A DNA stretch of 64,000 nt from Turbatrix aceti (lineage: Eukaryota; Nematoda; Chromadorea; Rhabditida; Panagrolaimidae). Positions 39,409-50,987 of the stretch are shown one piece after another. Where the stretch lies: assembly GCA_963969345.1 (NCBI GenBank), contig OZ017770.1, forward strand, positions 10,472,180 through 10,536,179, given 5' to 3'. The position numbers and the translations under genes were made by a program. Each line of letters begins with the position of its first letter. Positions within the stretch are counted from its first letter, which is position 1. A model generated the notes under the pieces. It worked only from the letters and a program-made list of their open reading frames with translations, was not told the DNA's origin and did not search any database.

Positions 39409-40587
39409 CAGACTAGACAACAAAAATATTAATCAAAATAATGTTTTTGTAAGATATGCGTTTTGCTTTGCTTTTGTTTTGCTTTTCGATCTGAAATGAT
39501 TTTATGGTAATGATAAAACAATTTAAAGAAATATGTTCATAAAAATAAACTCACTGGATTTTTTATCATCATTACGGCCAAACCAACAAGCGTATCAGTT
39601 GAAAACACTACTGATTTGGAAAACAATACATAGCAGTTTGTAAAAAAAATTTTCTTTGTTATCAGTTAAAATTTTTCTCAAACAATAGTTTTCCTTTTTT
39701 GTTTGTGCATGCTTTTCTTTCTCTGGTCATATGTACATACATTGTACAATGAGCTTCAATGCATAGTAAGAAATCATGCTGAGCCTTACGCTGCTTTCAA
39801 AAATAATGAAAATTTGTGCAACTACTTGCATTTTTTTTTTTTTATTTATTTAATTAAATAAAACATTTAAAAATTTTAAAAATTCTAAATTTTGGGACAT
39901 AGAGAGTCACTTTCGTTTTTATTTTTCAATAGCTTAATTTTTTTAAATGCAGATCAACGGTGTTATAGTTACTGCCAAAAACACTGGCGTACTACAACTT
40001 ACCTAACATATTCCCAATTTTTCTTGAAACAAGATAGAACAAATTATCAAAAAGCCCAAAAGGGGGACACGTTTTATGCAACACCCGATAAATAATAGCT
40101 AGTCACATTGAGCACGGAAAAGTCAAAAAAGGAAAACACAAAAACAAATGAAGGTGAAGGAAAATTAAACTGACATCTTTTACAAGCCAATATCTTAATG
40201 GCCAAAAGTAAGCAAGGTCATAGAGGAGCATCATGTTAAAAATGTTCCCAAGACTGAAAAACGGTATTATTGACGTTGACGCAGTACATCGACAAGAAAA
40301 CCGTATCGGCATCAAAAACAAATGTACATACATCTTTCATGAGGCGTCTGTATTGTATAAAAAATTATTTTTATAGGGTTTTATTTTTTTATGTTTAAAA
40401 AATTTTAATTCTTAAAAAAATATTAGATTTTTTTTATTGTAATTTTTGATACGGTGCATCGTCAATAAATATAGGTATTTTACTTTGAATTAAAAAAATT
40501 CATTCAACTTGCAATGCTATTTATGACATTTGATTGTTCCTCTAAAATCGAAAACAACGCATTGAATCACCCAGCGACGGCAACAAT
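39409..40587. other. AT-rich spacer, no gene recognised
   Basis: Upstream of the second paralogue. Long A/T runs and no convincing coding sequence. The last ~100 bp begin to resemble the flank of the first paralogue. Confidence 0.45.
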
Positions 40588-40784
40588 GTCATAAAAATTT
40601 GAAAATATAAAATGTCATACTAAACGAAAGTTCACTTTCTCAGAAAAAACAATGCGCAGAGTCTTTTTTTTCTTTTTTGTCTGTAGGCAAACAAAGCCCC
40701 CTCCCAAAAGTCCGCGCCGACCAACAGGAGGTAACAGGGATCGTTTGCCCTTTGTTTTTGATTCTGACAAGGCGAAAGGCGTCA
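40588..40784 (+). promoter_or_regulatory. promoter block duplicated upstream of both paralogues (copy 2)
   Basis: Counterpart of 36186-36390. Differences are mainly substitutions and small indels in the T-rich parts. The CCCCCTCCCAA core and GGTAACAGGGAT are kept. Here the block lies about 420 bp from the ATG, against 150 bp in copy 1, because extra sequence was gained at about 40,790-41,190. Confidence 0.6.
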
Positions 40785-41211
40785 CCGAGAAGCAGTAAAA
40801 TTGTCAAGGTGGAGTGTTTTTTTTGTCTTGATTGTGGTTTAAGAGGCAGTCCACAACAGGATTTTGGAATAAAGGGAAAATCGCGACCCCGCATTTTTAC
40901 ACGTTCAAATGTTTTGAGCCAATGTTGTAACCCTCTCTTGGGAGAATCTAAAATACGCAACATTCATTTTTTGAATGTCGGATTCTTCAAATTTGACTAT
41001 AAAAGTGTTTTTCATAAAATAATTTTCCTGAGTCTCGTTGTTTCTAAAAAATACCCCAAAAATTTTTTACATAGGTTTTTGGGATCGAGGAATGTATGTA
41101 CATATTGGTGCACTCAGATTTGAGTTAAAAAACAGTTCAGCCAATCCCAACAAAAATCGCGTTTTTGCCATAATTTTTCAAAAACAAAATTTTTCAGGTG
41201 CGAATATTGTC

Positions 41212-41655
41212 ATGGCTGCGGAACAACACATTCTGCCAGCTGATCCAATTGGAATCGACGAACAACACGTCTTTAGCCATCTTCCTTTGAGTACGTACAA
41301 AAATTTAGTATTTTTAAATGGAATAAAAATATTTTTTTCAGTAAAAGTTTTCTTTATCAAAATTAACTACGCTCAATTTACTGCAAACAAGATGCTTAGA
41401 CCACGCGACGTTAATTTTCAAACGTTCTTGTTTGAAGAATCCACTACGCTTGCAAGTCTTGCACTGTTTTACAAAAACACTTGGGGTACTCCTAATTCCA
41501 AATATCGCGTCGCAAACCCATTCACGAACAGCGTTTATGAAAATTTTAGCCTTTATCACCTGGGAAAGTATGCACGCATTTGGGAACCCTCTAGTTATGT
41601 TTTCAAATCGCCAATTGCGATCTACGTGGTCGATATCCCGAGTTCTGCAGCGTGA
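41212..41655 (+). CDS. unrecognised 130-aa protein (paralogue 2, intact)
   Basis: Exons 41212-41290 and 41342-41655, intron phase 1, stop at 41653-41655. Exon structure, intron position and phase match the disrupted gene at 36540. Shared blocks lie throughout: ILPA near the start, SHLPL/SGLPL at the splice junction, SLALFYKN, NPFTNSVYENF and IYVVDI near the end. There is no signal peptide, no membrane segment and no cysteine cluster. An acceptor AG at 41196-41197 lies 14 nt before the ATG, suggesting trans-splicing or a 5' UTR intron. Function unknown. Tandem duplication with promoter retention and strong divergence fits a rapidly evolving lineage-specific family. Confidence 0.72.
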   Translation: MAAEQHILPADPIGIDEQHVFSHLPLSTYKNLVFLNGIKIFFSVKVFFIKINYAQFTANKMLRPRDVNFQTFLFEESTTLASLALFYKNTWGTPNSKYRVANPFTNSVYENFSLYHLGKYARIWEPSSYVFKSPIAIYVVDIPSSAA

Positions 41656-43420
41656 AGGTTTTTTTGGCATGCCAAAAAAACAGAAACAAATTGTTGTTGT
41701 TAGTTTTTTTAAACAGCATACTAATAAATTTGTAGTTTTTTTCTGGTTCTAATAACGCTATTTATTTCAGTAAATTAAAGTGACGATCCCCTAATTGTTT
41801 TTGTTGTCACTTCAGTGTTATATTTTGTTGTATGTCTGTTGATTAGAAAAATAAAAAGTTTAAAAAACTGCAAAGATGTAAATTTCAAAGTCAAGTCATG
41901 ATATCGAGAAACAACGTACAATTCAAATCTGCTTCCTTTGACGACAAAAAAATACCTAAAAAATACAAAAAAAATCTACATTAATAGAAATAAAAAAATA
42001 AAAAAATGAACAAGTTCTATTTTTTTAATTTCCATTAAAACTAAATTAGAATTGTTTGCGAATCGTTATAAAACTGAATGGGGGACTTGACATAAACATT
42101 AATTTTGTATCAAACATAATTGTTTGCTATTCATAATTAAAGGTTTTAAAATACTTTGAGATGATCAGTAGAACTTGTCTATTTTTTTCTATTTTTCTGA
42201 TCGTTTTATATTTAATTGTTTGCAGGAAAAAAATAGACAATGGCATCCCTCTTTCACTGGCAGGTAACTATTGTATCGGGGAAGGGACAAAAAAATGTGC
42301 ATAGGTTTTATTTAACATGAAAAATAGATAAGCTAACTTTTGAGGTGAAACACAGCCAGTTGCTGTTATTCAAAATGGCGGTAGCTTTTTCTCTTTTTTG
42401 GCTGTTATTAATGGCGTTGGCAATAGATCGTACCATGTAAGCATCATTGACACAGGCATCTACCCATTAGGAAAAGATAGCTGTTGTTGAACACCTTTTT
42501 TTAAATTGTCTGTAAAGTTTGCTTGAGAAAGCGAAAATAATGTTTGATTCGGTGAACTGTGTAACTTTCTGGAAATTTAGAAAATCCAGGAACAAACCAG
42601 GTATCAAAATGATGCATTATAATGCTGTTTATTAGGTAACTTGTCAGGTATCCGGTTCTCCATAGTAATCACTCTTGTACAGTACCGCGAGGATGGTGTT
42701 GTACTCGCGGTAGGTCGGTTCAACCTCATTTTTATCAATTTTCATTTCTTTTACGTTTTATAACCGGTACGTCGCAATTACATATTTTGCACACTGTGCA
42801 TGGGTCGTTCGCGTGTGTTGAGCCCCCCTCCCCTTTCGCTCTGTTGTTGGTTAAGAGGCAGCCGTTGTACACCCAGTCAAAAGGATGTGTGGTTCTTTTT
42901 TCAGTCAAGCAGCTTACAGTTAGTAGTGTACTGTGGTGAAATTTCTCTTGGGTCAGAAAAAAGGATTGGACTACGGGAGGGGTAATTTTATAAAATTCTT
43001 TGGGAATTTTTTGTGCCAGGTGTTTATAGACTTTTTAGATATCATTATTAAACTTTGGCATGATGCTACAAGCCTTGGCATGAGGGGATGTATGTAGACT
43101 ATAGTGGATATTCATCAGATAGAAACAAAACAGGGGCAAGCAAGTTTTTTGAGGCGTGCAATGCTTCTGCAACGAAAATGCTCGGTTACTATTCATGTCA
43201 TCAAAAAATTTAATAATTGGTTTTTCTATGGCTTTGCTACGCACGGAAAAAGAATAGTAAACATTGGAATAGGCAAAAAAGACTGATAAAAAATTTTGAA
43301 TAAAAAAAAGCACAAATTTTTTAAAACTTTTGGCAAAGTGTGACCAGTTTTAGTTTTTCTCGAAAGATCTTCTCAATTTTATTTCTATGGTTCCGGAACC
43401 GCGTTCATCTATTATTCCAG
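41656..43420. other. spacer, no gene recognised
   Basis: AT-rich flank of paralogue 2, then a mixed region. An 8-bp inverted repeat (ACCGCGAG / CTCGCGGT) lies near 42,684-42,711. An acceptor-like TTATTCCAG ends at 43420, 21 nt before the next ATG. Confidence 0.45.
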
Positions 43421-43441
43421 TCGCTATCCTATTGTGCCAAT

Positions 43442-46400
43442 ATGTCATCGAACAAAAAATTTGAGAAAGAAAAGAAGAGTGGCAAGAAGGAAGAGGCTAA
43501 AAAAAAGCTTCCCGAACAACGAGCTGCTCAGAAAGCGAAGGAGGAAGCGAGGTCCAAGGAAGAGCAGAAGGATCAAGAGCTTACGGATGCTGACGCCGAG
43601 GAGTTGCAGAGGGAGATTGACAGGTCGGTTTTTATAGCAGTTTTGTGTTGGCGTTCTAACAAACTTTTTACGAAGGAGGGGGGGTAACCAACCGACAATT
43701 TTTATGATTTTCTATAACTTCTTGGCGTTTTTTTTCTCAAAAGTTTGATTATTATTTAAAAGCCTGGCAGTTTTGTGATGTGCTTATGAGCAAGTGTGAT
43801 TATCCGAACATTCAAGTGCATGCTAAAATTATTTTAATTTTTTTAGTTCGAACGACGTTCTGCGTTTGTTTGAAACAGAAAGCCCTATTTGATTTTGATT
43901 TTTATGTATCAATAACTTCAGATTTTTTTTCAGGCTCCAGCTTTCCGGTCCCCCTGTTGCTTCGCCGGCTGGAGTATCAACGGATGAGCGCCAAGATGTC
44001 ATTGCGTTGGCACAAAAACTTCTGTCAGATGAAAACACTGTGAACGAGTTTCTCGATCAGGTGTCGAACTCAAACCAGACGTCAGAAGAGCTTCTTGGAT
44101 CCAAAAAAGAAAAAGAGCTCCTTTCCGCTCTTCTTAATGATTCGACCAATAAAAAAATCATCAACCAGTACTCGGTAGACGAAGAAGGTTACGCCGAAAG
44201 GATTGTTCCGGGAGTGCTTACGGATTCGTCGAAGAAGCACGTTGACAGGTTTTATTTTTTATTAAAAATTATTTTACTTAAGGCTTTTGGTTTATTTTTT
44301 TGGTTTTTGAACTGCATTCAAATCTAGCAATTTCTATTTGCATTTACTTAAAGGACGCGTTCGGAATCGCTTCCCAGAGCTTCCCAGTGAAAATGAACTT
44401 TGAATGCGAATGAAACGCTGCTGCTGCGCGCGCGCTGGTTTTCCCTGCCTGCATTCTGAAAGCTAGCGACTGCTACCAAAACAGCGCGCCGGCGTATTGT
44501 TTGGACGGAACGAAAAATTGTGTTATTTTGTGCCGTATTTCACTATAAAAAATTTTTTTTTCACAAAAAAATGGCAATAAAATTTTTGAATTTTTGTAAA
44601 AATCTTCGTGATTTATTTTAGGGTTATTTTAGCGAAATTTGACCAAATTCAGAAAAAAATTTTTTGAAACGACCTAATGTTCTGTAAAAAATACATAGTA
44701 ATAAATTCCCTTATATTTAGTAAAAAGTAAAAAATTTGAACAACACAAAAACGTCGAAAAATCGTACTTTTTTTGAAAAAATCAATTTTTGATTTTTTTG
44801 AAAAAAATCGATTTACGAATTTTTTTTGCCGGCCGGTCATGGCGGCTTTTTCGGCCGGCCAGCCGGATTTTATTCACAAAAAAGTGACTGTCACACTTTA
44901 CTGAAAAAAATCATGCTGTGATAAAATATTTTATTCTTTGTATCCAAAAGTTCTTATATAAAAAATGTAAAAAGCTCTAAAAAAAACTGTAAAACAATAA
45001 AATTTTAGAATTGTACAAATTTTTTCCCAAAAAAATGACAAAATTTTTATTTTTGTTTGCGGAATAATATTTTTTCAAATTGTAAATAAGCATCCGAATT
45101 TTGAATTTATTTAGCTAAAAAATATAAGAAAATTCTAATAATTGATTTATTTATAAAAAAATTTCGATGATCAAAACGTTATTTTTTTATCAAAATATTC
45201 TGATATAAAACTGCAAAAGTTCTAAAATAATGAAAAATGCTAAAAAAAAATGCATCTTGTTGTATACAACAGGTCTCAAAATCAGGCTGCCGGCCGACCT
45301 AAATTTTCAAACCGAAGCCGAGCCGGCCTCTCGGCCTCGGCCTATTTTTTTGAGAATTTTTTGTGATACATTTTTGGGTCATTTTAGCGAAATTTGACCA
45401 AATTTGAAAAAAAAAATTTGAAACGACCTGTAAAAAAATTGAGCAACACAAAAACGTCCGGAAATCATATTTTGTTTTTGAAAAAAACTCTCGAATTTTT
45501 TTTGAAAAAAAATCAACTTTCGAATTTTTTTTGCCGACCGGTCATGGCGGCTTTTTCAGCCGGCTATGGCGAATTTTTCAGCCGGCCAGGCCGAATTTTA
45601 TCCTTCGCTTGTATCTACAAAAAAAGTCACTGCCACACTAAAAAAATCTAACGCTGTGATAAAAAAATTGTATTTTTTGTAGCCAAAAATTATTATGTAA
45701 AAAATGTAAAAAGCTCTAAAAAACTGTAAAACACTAAAATTTTAGAGTTGTACAAAATTCTGACAACAAAAAGTTTCGTTGTTTTTCCACAATTATTCAA
45801 TTGTTCGAAGTATAAAAATTTATATGATTCCAAAGAGAATTATTTTTTTATTAGAAATTCTATATTTTGTTTCCATTTTGTCGAATGATAACTAACCACT
45901 GAGTGAGTAACAGTGAAATAAATAAATATTGTTTTCAAAAAAACTTGAATTGAAAATATTTCTAAAAAAATGTATAACATGAATGTTATTTGCACTATAA
46001 AAGGGTACAACATTTTTTGTGCCGTTGTAAATTTTTTTGGCTTTGACAAATAATCTTGAAATGAATATTTGAACAATAAAAAGGATTTTTATTTATTTAT
46101 ATATACTGTCTGTCTCAATAGTTGTGTGATACTGTTTGCAACACTAAAATTTATTTATAACAAATAATTATGAGCAAACATGTGTTTTGGTAATTACAGT
46201 TTTGCCGTCCTCGTTTCATTTTTTTGATGCAACTTATCATGAAAGTGTGATTATGATAAGTTGTGTTCATATAAAAATGAACACAACTGCATATCATAAA
46301 AACTGCCAGACAGAGCAATATTAGAAAAAAAACGTTCTGATCTTGTCGACGAGACGGTTGTTTTCTAATTTGTATCGGGTGTTCTACAGTGTAGACTCTA

Positions 46401-48359
46401 AATAATATATATTATTGGGTCAAAAAATGAAATCTACCGTTCACTGAAAATATTTCTTTCGGCATTCTACAAACTGTGAACAATCTTTTAGCTTTTGATG
46501 CTTTTATCAAATAATTGAGGCAAACAACGAATTTTTTTTGTTGTCAGAATTTGGTACAATTTTATAATTTTAGTGTTTTACAGTTTTTTAGAGCTTTTTA
46601 CATTTTTTCTATGAGAATTTTTGGATACAAAGAAAAAACATTTTGTATCATGCATTAGATTTTTTTTAGTAAAGTGTGGCAGTGTCTTTTTTGTAGATAC
46701 AAGCAAGAGATAAAATCCGGCTGGCCGACCAAAAAAGCGGCCATGTGCGGCCTGCAAAAAAATTCAAAAGTTGACTTTTCAAATAAAAATTCGAAAGTTG
46801 ATTTTTTCAAAAAAAGAAGTATGACTTTTGAACGTTTTTGTGTGATTCAATTTTTTTTACTTTTTACTATTACCGTAAGTTTTTACAGAACATTAGGTCG
46901 TTTCAAACGATTTTTTTCCGAATTTGGTCAAATTTCGCTAAAAATAAATCACAAAATGTTTTCAAAAAAAATTGGCCAAGGCTGAGGCCAGCCCGGCTTG
47001 AAAATTTAGGTCGGCCGTAAGCCGGCCGGCAGCCTGATTTTGAGACCTGTTGTATACAACAAGATGCATTTTTTTTTAGCATTTTTCATTATTTTAGAAC
47101 TTTTGCATTTTTATATCAGAATATTTTGATAAAAAAATAACGTTTTGATCATCGAAATTTTTTTATAAATAAATCAATTATTAGAATTTTCTTATATTTT
47201 TTAGCTAAATAAATTCAAAATTCGGATGCTTATTTACAATTTGAAAAAATATTATTCCGCAAACAAAAATAAAAATTTTGTCATTTTTTTGGGAAAAAAT
47301 TTGTACAATTCTAAAATTTTATTGTTTTACAGTTTTTTTTAGAGCTTTTTACATTTTTTATATAAGAACTTTTGGATACAAAGAATAAAATATTTTATCA
47401 CAGCATGATTTTTTTCAGTAAAGTGTGACAGTCACTTTTTTGTGAATAAAATCCGGCTGGCCGGCCGAAAAAGCCGCCATGACCGGCCGGCAAAAAAAAT
47501 TCGTAAATCGATTTTTTTCAAAAAAAATCAAAAATTGATTTTTTCAAAAAAAGTACGATTTTTCGACGTTTTTGTGTTGTTCAAATTTTTTACTTTTTAC
47601 TAAATATAAGGGAATTTATTACTATGTATTTTTTACAGAACATTAGGTCGTTTCAAAAAATTGTTTTCTGAATTTGGTCAAATTTCGCTAAAATAACCCT
47701 AAAATAAATCACGAAGATTTTTACAAAAATTCAAAAATTTTATTGCCATTTTTTTGTGAAAAAAATAATTTTTTATAGTGAAATACGGCACAAAATAACA
47801 CAATTTTTCGTTCCGTCCAAACAATACGCCGGCGCGCTGTTTTGGTAGCAGTCGCTAGCTTTCAGAATGCAGGCAGGGAAAACCAGCGCGCGCGCAGCAG
47901 CAGCGTTTCATTCGCATTCAAAGTTCATTTTCACTGGGAAGCTCTGGGAAGCGATTCCGAACGCGTCCTTTAAATTTAAAAAGCTAACTATGTATGATAT
48001 TTTGCATGTGCATACATATTTTTAGATTCAAGCCGGTCACAACGTACGTCGACGTCAATCCGTACCTGCCCGAAGGCAGTGCTCGGGAGGAAGCTCTCTG
48101 GTGCGTACAAGTTTATAATTATAATATTAATACAATTATATTATTAACGTTTTTTTAGTCCCATCCCCGACCTCAAACCTCTTTTTGATGAAACCGAGGA
48201 GATTCAGTTTACCGTCGCTTTTTCGTAAGTGTTTTTAAACTGAGTAGTATTTAAAATAAATATTTTTGTTTAAAAGTGATTTTAAAAAAAAAATTTAGGA
48301 ACGAGCCGCCATCAGACTACGATCGCAACAACAGAGGCACGGAGTGGTTTCCGTCGTAG
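43442..48359 (+). CDS. unrecognised charged 232-aa protein with a transposon-bearing intron
   Basis: Five exons (43442-43623, 43934-44248, 48026-48100, 48159-48224, 48299-48359), all GT-AG and in phase. Residues 1-60 are almost entirely Lys/Glu/Ala/Gln and probably form a charged helix or coiled coil. The middle (DVIALAQKLLSDE, SEELLGSKKEKELLSALL) is predicted helical. The end is Pro-rich (TYVDVNPYLPEGSA, PPSDYDRNNRGTEWFPS). There is no signal peptide or membrane span and I do not recognise a domain. Intron 2 is 3.8 kb because a 3.6-kb foldback element is inserted in it, while the other introns are 58-310 bp. Directly after the stop codon (48357-48359) lies an inverted, frameshifted copy of exon 2. 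Phase continuity across the large intron supports the model, but transcript evidence would be decisive. Confidence 0.7.
44352..47969. mobile_element. 3.6-kb foldback DNA transposon with TTAA target duplication
   Basis: The element is 3,618 bp, starts AGGACGCGTTCGG and ends with its inverted complement CGCGTCCT. TTAA flanks both ends (44348-44351 and 47970-47973). It is nearly all palindrome: outer arms of about 1 kb are almost identical and continue inward as diverged arms to about 45,775 and 46,525, around a loop near 750 bp. Each arm also has an internal direct duplication of a block containing TTTTAGCGAAATTTGACC and of GGCCGG-rich motifs. No transposase frame is visible, so it is non-autonomous. 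TTAA duplications occur in piggyBac, Kolobok and Sola3 elements. The terminus does not clearly identify which. It sits within intron 2 of the unrecognised gene. Confidence 0.9.
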
Positions 48360-48368
48360 CTGCGCTTC

Positions 48369-48637
48369 CTGTCAACATGCTTCTTCGCCGAATCTGAAAA
48401 CACCCCCGAAAAAATCCTTTGGGCAAAACCTTCTTTGTCAACCGAGTACTGATTGATGATTTTTTATTGGTCGAATTATTCAGAAGAGCGGAAATGAGCT
48501 TTATTTCTTTTTTGGATCCAAGAAGCTCTTCTGACGTCTGGTTTGAGTTTGCCACCTGATTGAGAAATTCATTAACATTGTTTTCATCTGACAGAAGTTT
48601 TTGTCCCAATGTGATGACATCTTGACGTTCCGCCTTC
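48369..48637 (-). pseudogene. antisense copy of exon 2 of the host gene, in its 3' flank
   Basis: On the minus strand this segment matches 43,985-44,248 of the same gene at about 85% identity, including an identical run of 46 bases. A single-base deletion in the AATAAAAAA tract shifts the frame. Similarity stops exactly at the end of exon 2 (GACAG), beyond which it matches neither the intron nor exon 3. It starts 10 bp after the host stop codon, so a transcript of the gene would carry sense and antisense versions of exon 2. Confidence 0.82.
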
Positions 48638-48718
48638 GAGACTTCAGTTTTTGTTCGCCCCCCCCCCCTTTTTCGTCCTCCTTTTTGTTCTCTTATTTGT
48701 TTCGTTGTTTTCTAAGTT

Positions 48719-48800
48719 TTGATAAATGTGTTTAACAAAACGGAGTATCAGTAGAACTGGAAAAAAAAAGTATTTTATAGCGCTATGCGGGAACTCGGGA
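48719..48800. repeat. dispersed repeat B, copy 1
   Basis: Shares ACGGAGTATCAG, then GTATTTT.TAGCGC..TGCGG.A and GCTACAC with 53,948-54,035. The two copies are about 5 kb apart. Element type unknown. Confidence 0.5.
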
Positions 48801-49082
48801 TGTGCTACACATGTTTGGCAGTTGCCATACCCAAAGGGGTCTAATTTAGTAGTTCTAGATTTCATAGCGTTGTTCATTATATTATGAAAAGCGCTGCATC
48901 GTCCGTCGTCAATCTACAGTCATTGGCATTTGCAGCCGTATGCAAGCTGTCTTGGCAACAACGCGCCAAGTATCTTGGTCACCCTGCGTTTATGTATGTC
49001 TATGTACGTAAATATGTCTATGTCCAAGGCGGTAAATAAATAAAATGAAATGAAATGCTCTGTGCTCAAGTTGTAAAGCCGC

Positions 49083-49745
49083 ATACGGAAGGCTCCGAAC
49101 AGGCTAAAAAAAATTTCAGATGTCGGATTCTGGAGCTAATGCCTAATTTTTAAAAAGCTTCAAAAAATTTTATTTATAGCATACGGGGGTATCTTGGCTT
49201 GTGTTTAACTGATGTTTAGCAGTTTTGGCCTGATATCAGGGTCTGATACTGATACTGATACTATAGATCAGTATCAGTCAGGCCCGAAAAAATTATCATG
49301 ATACTGATATCTCGATCGAAAAAAACGGACGCAACAACAAATAGCGTGCTTAGAGCATGCGCAACATTATTGACGATTTTTTTAACCCTCTTCTCTTCTC
49401 TATGCCAAGAATGCTGTTGCCGTCCAGCTGTCAAAGGTCAAATGCTTGGTGTGTGGTCGTGCGCGATGACCAACCGCATTGCATCGCTTGGGAAAGTCAC
49501 AAAGATGCCATGCCATTTCGATTTTTCTTAGCCACTGACATAACAACTTTTTCATATGGCACTCCCTCTGCGAGAAGATTTTGGATCGGCCACCCAGGGG
49601 GGCATATGGAAGGCTCCAAATGGGCCATAATACATTTTTTAGATGCCGGATATTGGAGCAAGGGCTTCTCGAATGTTTTGACGTCAAATTTTTAAAGTGC
49701 TTGTAAAAATCTGATTTTTGGCAAACAGGAGTATCTTTGCACGAG
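49083..49745. repeat. direct-repeat pair C with repeat A fragment between
   Basis: 49,083-49,200 and 49,604-49,745 are diverged copies: GGAAGGCTCC, then GATG.CGGAT.TGGAGC, then AATTTTTAAA, then GGGGTATCTT / AGGAGTATCTT. Between them lies a fragment of the GATACTGATA family. Confidence 0.5.
49228..49345. repeat. GATACTGATA palindromic repeat family A, fragment
   Basis: Contains GGTCTGATACTGATACTGAT and its complement ATCAGTATCAGTCAGGC, ending in an AAAAACGGACGCAACAACAA segment. Related to copies at 54,414 and 58,601. Confidence 0.6.
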
Positions 49746-49829
49746 AAATCGATTGTTGTACTTACTTTTTTCAAAAAAACATCTGACTTTTTTGAAAAAA
49801 ATGATTTTCTTTGATTTACCTGTATATAC

Positions 49830-50350
49830 CGTCAAAAATTGTCTGCGGCGTCAGGGATAAAACTCCATGGGCAACATACCAAAATACCAAGGGTAATCAG
49901 CAGCCGGCTGATGATCAAAACGACGACAAACTTTGCCAATGCTGCGGCAAAGTTCACGGCGGTCGGTTTTGCATGTACAAGGAAAGGAGTGCGCTTGCTA
50001 CAAATAAGGGAAGAAGGGACATACAAAAATTGTAATTCCGAACTCCAGAACCCATCCAATCGGAGCAGTACAAATTGTAAGAACCTTGCTCAAAACGATT
50101 AATTCGACAATCCATTGTGGCGGTATGCAAACGTCCTGATTGACTGGAAGCTAATCCGCATGCTACTTGACTCAGGTGCCAAAACGAATGTACTGAAGTA
50201 GTACTGCAATTTGGCGAACGACTGCAGCCCACGCAGGACGTGGGTTGTATACGCACAAAGGTTCGCAAAATTTTTGCAGGCACGCTGAAAAAATCTGGGC
50301 AGCGTGCATGCAAAAAAATTTATGACAACTCAGTATTCGTATTCACTAAT
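49830..50350 (+). mobile_element. decayed Ty3/gypsy-like gag-protease fragment
   Basis: A zinc knuckle of the form C-x2-C-x3-H-x4-C is at 49934-49972. About 200 bp later, in a different frame, is a retropepsin active-site motif LLDSGAKTNVL with catalytic Asp at 50169-50171. The order, gag knuckle then protease, is that of LTR retrotransposons. Frameshifts and stops show that it is dead. No LTRs, reverse transcriptase or integrase were recognised around it. Confidence 0.65.
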
Positions 50351-50807
50351 ACACGTCGCTGTTGTTCCCTCCATTTGATCTTGACTGTTGTACGCATTTT
50401 TCTGTTCTCAAGTCGTCATATTCGTAATGAAAATTTTTATCCCTGCAAAAATAGCCATCAAGGTTATTGAGCACCCGACCCATCGGTGAGTATTTGAAAA
50501 AATCCGACATTTTTGTTTTTGAGTTGTAATGAGATAGCATTCAAACCAATTTATCAGACGACACGGCTATTTTACTTGTTCACATGTTTTGTGCCTTGCA
50601 TGTAGGCATCTATGAGATAATTTACATAACAAAAATTTTATAGACACAGGAATATGACGCTACGGCTTTTTAAATTTCCAACGTCACATCTGTTTTTTTG
50701 GTTTTGAGGGTTTCTTGGCACGAAATGTCGATTCCTCAGATTATGCAAAAAAATTAGATTTTTGAAAACAAAAAATTATTTTTTTTATTTTAATGTTTTA
50801 GAAAATC

Positions 50808-50987
50808 GGTTGTAGCATCCGTATATTATTCGAGACGGTCATTTTTACGTTAAAATCTTGTAGCTCGTTTTTTTGTAACAGAAATAGTATTTATATAAAA
50901 TAAACAATTTGTGTACGTATATAAAACTTTTTTTGAATATTTACATTGTAAACAGGTTCTCCGGAAAATGCACGGATGCTACAACCA
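50808..50987. mobile_element. 180-bp MITE-like inverted repeat
   Basis: Perfect 15-bp inverted ends GGTTGTAGCATCCGT with partial similarity continuing inward (ATTATTCGAGA / ATTTTCCGGAGA). The interior is AT-rich. A target duplication is not clear. Confidence 0.55.

Noticed and set aside
42600..42730. possible tRNA-like folding around an ACCGCGAG/CTCGCGGT inverted repeat
   Set aside because: No A and B box pair, no acceptor stem and wrong spacing. No convincing tRNA gene was found anywhere in the window.
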